Shown: piece after piece, positions 50,525 to 57,039 of the stretch | How positions within the stretch are numbered: the stretch's first letter is position 1 | Layout: the number at the start of each line of letters is the position of its first letter | Origin: Opitutaceae bacterium | GTDB lineage: Bacteria > Verrucomicrobiota > Verrucomicrobiia > Opitutales > Opitutaceae | Length of the DNA stretch: 57,039 bases | Direction: 5' to 3' | Assembly (NCBI GenBank): GCA_030648295.1 | Contig: JAUSID010000105.1 | Span: 1 to 57,039, forward strand | Translations under genes and position numbers: made by a program | The notes under the pieces: model-generated | Told to the model about the DNA's origin: nothing | Database searches by the model: none | What the model saw: the letters and a program-made list of their open reading frames with translations, nothing else

Positions 50525-51946
50525 ATGATTACCACCCGGGCGCGCGGACTCGTGAACCTCCATGCGGGGGCCACGACGCTGCTCGTGGGTGTTTTTTTCT
50601 GGGTCTACGCGGAATTCATCATGCGCTACGTGCCGTTCGTGCGGCTGAGCCGCGGCGTGAACCTCATCCCGTATTTCCTCTGCGTGGTGGCGGGCCTGCT
50701 GCTTTCCACCCGCGATCTGGCAAAGCTGTCGCCGAGGTTCCATGCGCTGCGGTTTGGCGACGCGGCGGCGCTCGCCGCGCGGCAGGTGGCGCTGATGGCG
50801 CTGTTCACCTTCACGATGATGTTCGCGACGCTCGATCGCAGCATCAGCCGTCTCTTTCTCGGCACGTTCCTGGTCTGGTGCTGGATCGGTTTGACCCTGA
50901 TCAATGCGCGGCTGCCGCGGGCGCTGGCGCAGCTCATGTTTCATGGTGGTCATCATCTGCCCACGCTGTTCATCGGGCGCGTGGCCTCGTTTGCAAAATT
51001 GAACGACTGGATCGCCAACAAGGAACTGCTGGGCGTCCAGCCGCTGGGATTGTTGTCGGATGATCCCAGTGCGGCCGATTCAGCGGCGCCTTTCGTGCCC
51101 ATGCTCGGCCGCGTTGCCGACCTGCCGCGCATCTTGCAGGAACGACCGGTCGGACAGGTCGTGTTGCTGGAACTGCCGGCGACGGACGCAGAGGCGCGGG
51201 GCGTGATCGACATCTGTCAGGACCACGGTTGCCGTCTGCTGATTCACAACAATCTTGCCGAACGGTACACGCATCCGGTGGTGCCGATCATCGAGGAGGG
51301 GCGGCATTTCTACACCCTCCAGGAGGAGCCGCTGGAGGATCCGTTGAACCGGCTGCTCAAACGCGGATTCGATCTGCTGATTGCAGTGCCGGTGGTGCTG
51401 TTCGTGCTGCCGCCGCTTTGCCTCTGCGTCGCGGTGATGCAGCGGTGGCAGGCGCCGGGACCGTTGTTCCACGTGCGCCCGCGGCGGGGGCAGGGCGGCC
51501 GGCCGTTTCGCATGCTGAAGTTTCGCTCGATGCATGTACGGCCGGAGGACCCGGAGGCGGAATCGCGGCAGGCGCGGCTCGAGGATGAGCGGGTGTTTCC
51601 TTTTGGCCGGTTTATGCGGCGCCGCAGCCTCGACGAGTTCCCGCAGTTCCTGAACGTGCTGTTCGGGGAAATGAGCGTGGTTGGTCCGCGGCCCTATATG
51701 CCGCTGCTGGATGAGGAGTTTCGGCGGCAGATCCGCGGTTATCGCACGCGGCATCTCGTCAAACCGGGCATCACCGGACTCGCGCAGAGCCTCGGATTCC
51801 GGGGGGAGATCATCGAGACGGAAATGCTCACCTGTCGTGTGTATTGGGATGTTTACTACATCACGCACTGGTCGGTATGGGTCGATGTGCAGATCACGGC
51901 CCGCACGCTCTGGCAGCTGCTGGACCCGCCCGAGTCGGCGTATTGA
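50525..51946 (+). CDS. WcaJ-type undecaprenyl-phosphate sugar-phosphate transferase
   Basis: A 473-residue polyisoprenyl-phosphate hexose-1-phosphate transferase. Four to five N-terminal helices (LLVGVFFWVYAEFIMRYVPF and PYFLCVVAGLLLST) are followed by a CoA-binding-like Rossmann region (about 140-260). A further helix (LLIAVPVVLFVLPPLCLCVA) leads into the catalytic domain with LKFRSMHV, RRRSLDEFPQFLNVLFGEMS, VVGPRPYMPL and KPGITGLAQ. It loads the first sugar onto the C55 carrier for exopolysaccharide or O-antigen synthesis; uppP at 25962 would recycle that carrier. No other glycan genes adjoin. Confidence 0.9.
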   Translation: MITTRARGLVNLHAGATTLLVGVFFWVYAEFIMRYVPFVRLSRGVNLIPYFLCVVAGLLLSTRDLAKLSPRFHALRFGDAAALAARQVALMALFTFTMMFATLDRSISRLFLGTFLVWCWIGLTLINARLPRALAQLMFHGGHHLPTLFIGRVASFAKLNDWIANKELLGVQPLGLLSDDPSAADSAAPFVPMLGRVADLPRILQERPVGQVVLLELPATDAEARGVIDICQDHGCRLLIHNNLAERYTHPVVPIIEEGRHFYTLQEEPLEDPLNRLLKRGFDLLIAVPVVLFVLPPLCLCVAVMQRWQAPGPLFHVRPRRGQGGRPFRMLKFRSMHVRPEDPEAESRQARLEDERVFPFGRFMRRRSLDEFPQFLNVLFGEMSVVGPRPYMPLLDEEFRRQIRGYRTRHLVKPGITGLAQSLGFRGEIIETEMLTCRVYWDVYYITHWSVWVDVQITARTLWQLLDPPESAY

Positions 51947-52041
51947 GGGGCCCGTCCCGCCGGTCCTGCCGGCGTGTTGTTACGCGAGGTGTTCTCATCC
52001 GCCCGCCGCCTCGGAACCTTCACGCCATACGTGATCTGTTG

Positions 52042-52070
52042 CCTGGGAGCGCGACCGCCCTCGGTCGCAT
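52042..52070. repeat. Diverged REP-like element
   Basis: CTGGGAGCGCGACCGCCCTCGGTCGC resembles the left half of the 13623 family, with an altered right half. No gene lies in 51947-52213. Confidence 0.5.
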
Positions 52071-52213
52071 GGTGGGCGGCCGTCCAAACCCACCCCGTCG
52101 CCGCGCGACACCCCGCTCGAGAGGGGATCCAGAGGCAACCACCCGAGGTTGAAGTCCCCTCTGGGATCTGCTCGCTGGCGCGCGCGGGTATCTCCGGCTG
52201 AGTCCCGCCCGAC

Positions 52214-53665
52214 TTACTTCTTCGAGTCCGGCGGCGCGAGCGCGCGCGGGCGGTTGGCCGGTCCGGGCTTCGGCTCGGGCAGCCGGCGCAGGTGCGACTG
52301 GGCCGCCGAGATCGTACCCGCATGCGACGCGTCGCCACTGCGATTCCGATACTCGCCCGGATCGTCCGGGTGAAAATACAACTCGCGTCCCGCCTGGCCG
52401 CGCTCCCACTCCGTATAGCGCCACGCGTCGCCGATCACCGTCCGGCCCGCGACGTCCATCTTGCGGTTCACGTCGTAGTGATAGACGAGGCTGTAGGCGA
52501 GTCCCCCGGGACCATCGCGTTGTTCGATCACAGGACGAAGCGATTTTCCGTCGAGCCGGGGCGGGGCTTTCAGTCCCGCGAAGTCCACGAGCGTCGGATA
52601 CACATCGATGAGTTCAACCGGCGTCGACACGCTCCGGCCGGCGGGAATTCCACCGCCCGCGATGATCAACGGCACGCGCGTCGCGATGTCGAAGGCGCTC
52701 AGTTTCGCCCAGAGCCCGCCATGATCGCCGAGGTGAAAACCGTGGTCGCCGAAAAGCACGACGAGCGTGTTACGCCACAGGTCGCGGCGATCGAGTTCAT
52801 CCAGCAGGGTGCCAATTTGCGCATCGATGAAGGACACGCAGGCATAGTAGCCCCGAATCGCCCCCGCGCGTGACTCGGGCTGCGCGAACCCCGACAGCTC
52901 CGTTTGCAACGCGATGGCCGGAATGTCGCGCCTGGCGGCATCCACCGGTGGCTTGATACCATTTTCCGGATACAACGCGAAGAAGCGACGCGGCGCGGTC
53001 CAGGGGAGATGGGGCTTGTGAAACCCGGCGGCGAGGAAGAACGGGGTGCGCTGTTCCGCCTTTTCCGCGATCAGCCGCCGGATGCTCGCGGCATTGAGCC
53101 CGTCGCGCGTCCTGCTGCCGTCGCCATCGAGCACATGCCAGCGCGGACGACCGTCACCGCCGGCGTAGCGCGATTTGATCGCAGCCTGTTCCTGCGCGTC
53201 TTCGCCCGGGCCATCGTCGTAGCTGTCCCACGACGCGGCATCGTTCATCCCCTTGCTGTGGAAAATTTTTCCGGCCCCGGCCGAATAATATCCGTGCTGG
53301 CGGAAGAATTGCGGCAGCATGATCGCGTCCGGCAGCGCTTTTCGCGCCGGCGTGGTCAGAACGTAAACCCCGCTCGCCTCCGGACGGCGGCCGCTGAGAA
53401 ACGACACCCGGCTCGGGTTGCACAGCGGGTATTGGCAATACGCCCGGTCGAATCGCACGCCGCGCGCGGCGAGTCGATCGATGTTCGGCGACTTCACCTG
53501 GCGATCGCCGTAGCAACCAAGCGAGGTGTTCAAGTCGTCGACGACAATGAACAGCACGTTGGTCGGCGAGGTGGCCGCCGGCGCGCCGCGCAGAGCGGCG
53601 GCCAGCGTGATGCTGGTTAGCAGGGCAACCCGGAGACGGACGAGGCGGCGAAGGGGCTGGAACAT
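52214..53665 (-). CDS. Secreted sulfatase, iduronate-2-sulfatase-like
   Basis: A 483-residue formylglycine-dependent sulfatase with an N-terminal signal (residues 1-30). Metal-site start NVLFIVVDDLNTSLGCYGD; modifiable Cys82 in LCNPSRVSF; FFLAAGFHKPHLPW and LFGDHGFHLGDHG complete the site. The Asp-Asp-Leu-Asn and HKPHLPW pattern is that of the iduronate-2-sulfatase-type subfamily acting on sulfated polysaccharides. It is the last of three sulfatase genes on this strand, 27 nt after its neighbour. The frame is intact. Confidence 0.9.
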   Translation of the reverse strand: MFQPLRRLVRLRVALLTSITLAAALRGAPAATSPTNVLFIVVDDLNTSLGCYGDRQVKSPNIDRLAARGVRFDRAYCQYPLCNPSRVSFLSGRRPEASGVYVLTTPARKALPDAIMLPQFFRQHGYYSAGAGKIFHSKGMNDAASWDSYDDGPGEDAQEQAAIKSRYAGGDGRPRWHVLDGDGSRTRDGLNAASIRRLIAEKAEQRTPFFLAAGFHKPHLPWTAPRRFFALYPENGIKPPVDAARRDIPAIALQTELSGFAQPESRAGAIRGYYACVSFIDAQIGTLLDELDRRDLWRNTLVVLFGDHGFHLGDHGGLWAKLSAFDIATRVPLIIAGGGIPAGRSVSTPVELIDVYPTLVDFAGLKAPPRLDGKSLRPVIEQRDGPGGLAYSLVYHYDVNRKMDVAGRTVIGDAWRYTEWERGQAGRELYFHPDDPGEYRNRSGDASHAGTISAAQSHLRRLPEPKPGPANRPRALAPPDSKK

Positions 53666-53692
53666 GATTTCAGCGTGGGCAGTGGACGGCGT

Positions 53693-55189
53693 TCAAAGCG
53701 CCGATACCGCCGAGGCGCCGCCGGGCACTGCGCCGCGCCAGCCGGCGCGCCACTGGATCATCAGCTGATCCACGAGTGCCTTGTGCTCCGGCTTGCGCGC
53801 GAGATTCGTGTTTTCCTGCGGGTCGACCTGGTGGTCGTACAGCTCGATGGCGTCGACTTTCGAGTGGTCCCGCCGGCCGACCCAGACCGTGAAGCGATAG
53901 CGGTCCGTGCGCATTGAGTAGCCCATCAGGGATTCACCGGAGTTGTTTCGTGGATACTGGCTGAACGCGGCGGGCTTCCACGACCGCTTTGGATTCTCGA
54001 GCACCGGTTTGAAACTCGTGCCCTCGAGGTGGGACGGCAGCGGCAGCCCGGCGAGATCGCACAGCGTCGGATAGATGTCGACAAACTCGACCAGCGCGTT
54101 CGTGCGCACGCCGCGATGCTTCATCCCGGGCGCCGCGAGCAGCAGCGGGGCATTCGTGTCGTTTTCGCAATTGCTGTGTTTGCACCAGGCGTCGTGCTCG
54201 CCGAGCTTCCACCCGTGGTCGCCCCAGAGGACGATGATCGTCTTCTCGCGCAGCCCGAGGCGCTCGAGTTCGTCGAGCACCTTTCCCACCTGCGCGTCCA
54301 TGTAACTGATCGCGGCGTAATAGCCGTGCTTCAGCTCGCGCGCGAGCGGATCGGGAATCGATTCGGTTGGGATGCCGTGATACGAACGCAACTCCCCGCC
54401 GGCCTGGATGGCGTAGTCGGGCGCGTCCTTCGGCCGGAATTTGTTGGGCGCCAGCGCGATCTTCGCCGGATCGTAAAGATCCCAATACTTCTTCGGCGAC
54501 ACGAAGGGCAGGTGCGGCTTGACGAAACCGACGGCGAGGAAAAACGGCTCCCGCTTCCGGCTGATCTCCCGCAGCGTCGACACCGCGAGATCGGCGACCT
54601 TGCCATCTGAATACGTGTTGTCGGGTACGTCCGCCGATTCGAACGCGGGCCCGCGGGGACCCTTCGCGGCTTTCTTCGCCGCCTTCTTGGCGGCGGCTTT
54701 GGGCGCTGCGTCCGCAATCTTGCGTTCGGTCAAAGCGACGTTTTCCGGCCGCGCGTACATGGGAGCGCGCGGCCCCTGCCACGGCACGGACCATGTCCGT
54801 GGATCATCGAAGCCGCCATGATAGATCTTGCCCATCCCCTGGACGAAATAGCCGTTGTTCTTGAAATGCTGGCCCAGCGTGATCACGTCGGGCAACGCGG
54901 TGCGAAAATGGGTTTCCAAATCCCACACCTTGGTGGTGTCCGGCCGCGTTCCAGTCATGAGGCTGGAGCGCGTCGGCGAGCACACCGCCTGCTGGCAGTA
55001 GGCGTGGTTGAAGACCATGCCCGACTTGGCGATCCGATCGAGGTTCGGGCTCTTGATATGGCTGTGCCCGTAGGCGGCGAGTTCCGGCCGCAAATCGTCG
55101 ACGGCGAAAAAGAGTACGTTGGGTCGATCCGCGGCGTGGGCCAACGCCACCGCGACGAGCGCGGCAATGGTGAGCAGAGGTGTCTTCAT
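53693..55189 (-). CDS. Secreted sulfatase with Lys/Ala-rich insert
   Basis: A 498-residue sulfatase: signal MKTPLLTIAALVAVALAHAA, NVLFFAVDDLRPELAAYGH, Cys70 in QAVCSPTRSSLMTGTRPD, VGFVKPHLPFVSPKKYWDLY and LWGDHGWKLGEHDAWCK. It is iduronate-2-sulfatase-like. An unusual insert at about residues 155-180 is rich in Lys and Ala (APKAAAKKAAKKAAKGP) and precedes the SADVPDNTYSDGK core. The ATG at 55189 is preferred because it starts the signal peptide; the open frame upstream is not conserved. Middle gene of the three-sulfatase run. Confidence 0.9.
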   Translation of the reverse strand: MKTPLLTIAALVAVALAHAADRPNVLFFAVDDLRPELAAYGHSHIKSPNLDRIAKSGMVFNHAYCQQAVCSPTRSSLMTGTRPDTTKVWDLETHFRTALPDVITLGQHFKNNGYFVQGMGKIYHGGFDDPRTWSVPWQGPRAPMYARPENVALTERKIADAAPKAAAKKAAKKAAKGPRGPAFESADVPDNTYSDGKVADLAVSTLREISRKREPFFLAVGFVKPHLPFVSPKKYWDLYDPAKIALAPNKFRPKDAPDYAIQAGGELRSYHGIPTESIPDPLARELKHGYYAAISYMDAQVGKVLDELERLGLREKTIIVLWGDHGWKLGEHDAWCKHSNCENDTNAPLLLAAPGMKHRGVRTNALVEFVDIYPTLCDLAGLPLPSHLEGTSFKPVLENPKRSWKPAAFSQYPRNNSGESLMGYSMRTDRYRFTVWVGRRDHSKVDAIELYDHQVDPQENTNLARKPEHKALVDQLMIQWRAGWRGAVPGGASAVSAL

Positions 55190-55215
55190 GTTCAAATTAC
55201 GACTTCGGTGGCGGG

Positions 55216-56529
55216 TTATTTCTTCTTCTTCGACCGTTCCACGTTCTTGGCATGCCGGCCGGACGCATCGCCGGTATCCACGATGCCACCCGCGGGATTC
55301 AACTGATCGAGCGCGGCCTGGAGACGGCGGCGCGCCGCCACGGCCGCGGCGTCGCGCGTGTCCACCGGAACGAGTTTCTCCCCGAACGGTGCGTCGCTCA
55401 TGTCGAAGAGTTCCCCCGACTGGTTCAATTTCCAGCCGGGTTCCCGCACCCACCAGCTCCGCGCGAGCTGGTTGAATGCCCATGCGCGCGACGGGCCTTT
55501 TTCGCCGCGCAGCTGAGCCGCGAAGCTCCGGCCATCGATCGTTTTCGGCGGGAGTTTCGCACCCGCCAGTTCGGCGAAGGTCGGGAAAAAATCGCTCGCA
55601 TCGATCATGTTCTTGGAAACGGTTCCCGCCGGAATCCTGCCCGGCCAGCTCACCATCATCGGCACGAGTCCGCCGCCTTCGAGCATCGAGCCCTTGGCAC
55701 CGGACAGCGGCCGGCCGCGGATGGTCGCGCGCGGCGCCTGCGTATTGGTGGTGCCATTGTCACCGAGGAAAACCACCAGGGTCTTTTCGCGCAGGTTCAG
55801 GCGATCCAGCTCGTCCATGAGCCGGCCGACGAGCTTGTCCATATACACGACGTTGTCGGTGTAGTGGTCCCTGCTGTTCGGCGCGCTGTCCGGCGTCGGC
55901 AGGATGTCGGTGTGCACGTGCGACAGCGAGTAGTACACGTAGAAGGGCCGGTTGCGGTTCCGGCTGATGAAGTCGACCACATGCCGGTGCATCAGGTCGG
56001 GCAGATACTCCTTGTCGCGCAGCGGGACGTCCCGGCCGTTCAAGAGGTACGTCTTTCCCCTGTCCTGGGTGTTCCAATACGTGCCGCTGCCCTTGATTTT
56101 CAGGTAATCGTCGAAACCGAACTCCCCCGGCCCGAGCGGAAGCTGGCCCCACTTGCCCACCATTGACGTGATGTAGCCCGCGGACTTGAGCACCGTCGGC
56201 ATCATTATTTCCGCCGCCGGCGTGAGTTTCCCGGTGGCATCCTGATTCGTCGCCCCGGTGCGAAACGCGTAGCGCCCCGTCATGATCAGCGCGCGCGACG
56301 GCCCGCACAATGGCACCGTGTACGCGTTCGTGTAGCGAACGCCCTGCCGCGCGAGCCGGTCGAGGTTCGGCGTCTTGTAGTTGTCGGCACCGTAGCAACC
56401 CACCTCGCCGGTGCCGTAGTCGTCGGCGAGGATGAAGATGATGTTCGGTCGTTCCGGCGTCGTGGTCGCCGCGAGCGAGAGGGCGGTGGAGGCGGCGAGC
56501 AGGAGGCAGCCGCGGAGAATTGTTTTCAT
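55216..56529 (-). CDS. Secreted arylsulfatase-like sulfatase
   Basis: A 437-residue sulfatase: signal MKTILRGCLLLAASTALSLA, IFILADDYGTGEVGCYGADN, Cys75 in PLCGPSRALIMTGRYAFR, MVGKWGQLPLGPGEFGFDDY and FLGDNGTTN. It is nearer arylsulfatase A than the two others. GKWGQL replaces the usual GKWHLG, so the His of that motif is Gly here. The C-terminus is basic (RHAKNVERSKKKK). First gene of the minus-strand run of three, 26 nt before its neighbour. Confidence 0.9.
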   Translation of the reverse strand: MKTILRGCLLLAASTALSLAATTTPERPNIIFILADDYGTGEVGCYGADNYKTPNLDRLARQGVRYTNAYTVPLCGPSRALIMTGRYAFRTGATNQDATGKLTPAAEIMMPTVLKSAGYITSMVGKWGQLPLGPGEFGFDDYLKIKGSGTYWNTQDRGKTYLLNGRDVPLRDKEYLPDLMHRHVVDFISRNRNRPFYVYYSLSHVHTDILPTPDSAPNSRDHYTDNVVYMDKLVGRLMDELDRLNLREKTLVVFLGDNGTTNTQAPRATIRGRPLSGAKGSMLEGGGLVPMMVSWPGRIPAGTVSKNMIDASDFFPTFAELAGAKLPPKTIDGRSFAAQLRGEKGPSRAWAFNQLARSWWVREPGWKLNQSGELFDMSDAPFGEKLVPVDTRDAAAVAARRRLQAALDQLNPAGGIVDTGDASGRHAKNVERSKKKK

Positions 56530-56544
56530 GACGAGTGCCCGGGT

Positions 56545-56604
56545 GGGAGCGCGGGCCTCTGGTCCGCCGATCCAGCAGGTGCGGGCGAGACGCCCGCGCT
56601 CCCA
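56545..56604. repeat. Inverted pair of REP-like elements
   Basis: GGGAGCGCGGGCCTCTGGTC on the left and GCGGGCGAGACGCCCGCGCT followed by CCCA on the right, in opposite orientation, about 20-25 nt upstream of the first sulfatase start on the minus strand. Confidence 0.7.
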
Positions 56605-56714
56605 TCGAGCAAGGATGTTTCCTGGAAGAAGCGGAAAGTCTAGGCAACCCCCAACTGCTCCTGGCCGGGCCGGATAGACTCCTTGAACTCCCAAACTCGT
56701 TGCGAACAGGTCGA

Positions 56715-56754
56715 GTTTACCCGCCTTTGGCGGCGCCGAAGGCGACCAGGGTTT
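56715..56754 (-). repeat. Single inverted copy of the 36-bp tandem repeat unit
   Basis: On the minus strand reads CCCTGGTCGCCTTCGGCGCC then GCCAAAGGCGGGTAAAC, matching the junction of two units at 22001-22108 with one base change. Confidence 0.75.
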
Positions 56755-56770
56755 TCGAAAATTCCTAAAC

Positions 56771-56856
56771 TGTCATTCTGAGGGCCGCCGAAGAATCCAG
56801 CGACGCGTCCGGCTGCGAGCATCGTGCTGGATTCTTCGCCAAGCCTCAGAATGACA
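56771..56856. repeat. TGTCATTCTGAG inverted repeat
   Basis: Arms at 56771-56801 and 56826-56856 start TGTCATTCTGAGG and share GAAGAATCCAGC, with about five central mismatches and a 24-nt loop. This resembles widespread intergenic TGTCATTCTGAG..GAAGAATC elements in many phyla. The sequence to 57039 also has CACAGAG units (about 56939-56975) and no gene. Confidence 0.7.
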
Positions 56857-57039
56857 ACCCGGGAATTGTGTCGGGTCTGAGGGTGCGCCTCGCTAACCCG
56901 GACATTTCACAAACTGAATGGAAAAAACCCTTTTGGTCACAGAGCGCACAGAGCTCCGACACAGAGTTCACAGAGGAAAACCCTTCGATCCAATTTGGAA
57001 TGCCTGCCCATTCGCATCAGGCGCGTCCAAACACCTTGT

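Overview
The window reads as a GC-rich chromosome segment from a Gram-negative bacterium, most likely a member of the Verrucomicrobiota near the Opitutaceae. This is an inference from gene content: an rpmF-plsX-fabH block next to outer-membrane assembly genes, several periplasmic formylglycine-type sulfatases, and intergenic spaces full of short palindromic and micro-tandem repeats. I see no tRNA or rRNA gene.

Left edge (1-4800): an ISKra4-type insertion sequence with a -1 frameshift site borders a compact hicB-hicA-cas4-cas1-cas2 run. It ends in a leader-like stretch and one solitary CRISPR repeat. The type I-C adaptation genes are here; cas3, cas5, cas8c, cas7 and any spacers are not. Next (4.8-16.9 kb) come a UbiB-family kinase, an aldo/keto reductase, a large fused nucleotidyltransferase/GHMP kinase, a secreted esterase, a sulfatase broken by one in-frame TGA, two gene remnants (an adhesin-like repeat and a RidA-like fragment), and hpt.

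Middle (17-38.6 kb): an iron-type ABC transporter is split, with ATPase and binding protein at 17.4-20.2 kb and a fused permease at 36.9-38.6 kb. Between them lie envelope and housekeeping genes: rpe, lptE-like, bamD-like, fabH, plsX, rpmF, uppP, trpD and glmM. They are followed by a TPR protein, a secreted metallo-beta-lactamase-fold protein, and a very large membrane-embedded patatin.

Right part (38.9-50.4 kb) is a metal-homeostasis region. It has a beta-barrel protein, a His-rich exported protein, a CzcC-CzcA heavy-metal efflux pair with no CzcB adaptor, a divergent MntR/DtxR regulator, a second beta-barrel protein and a complete SitABCD-type Mn/Fe importer. A WcaJ-type sugar-phosphate transferase follows. 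The window closes with three tandem secreted sulfatases on the minus strand.

Across the window the gaps carry several dispersed repeat families. The REP-like family with core GGGCGGGACGCCC has one copy in frame inside a binding-protein gene. A palindrome sits exactly 4 nt upstream of the start codons of both cas1 and hpt. Starts were chosen from the position of signal peptides or conserved N-termini and from gene overlaps. All family assignments rest on reading the sequence, without database searches.
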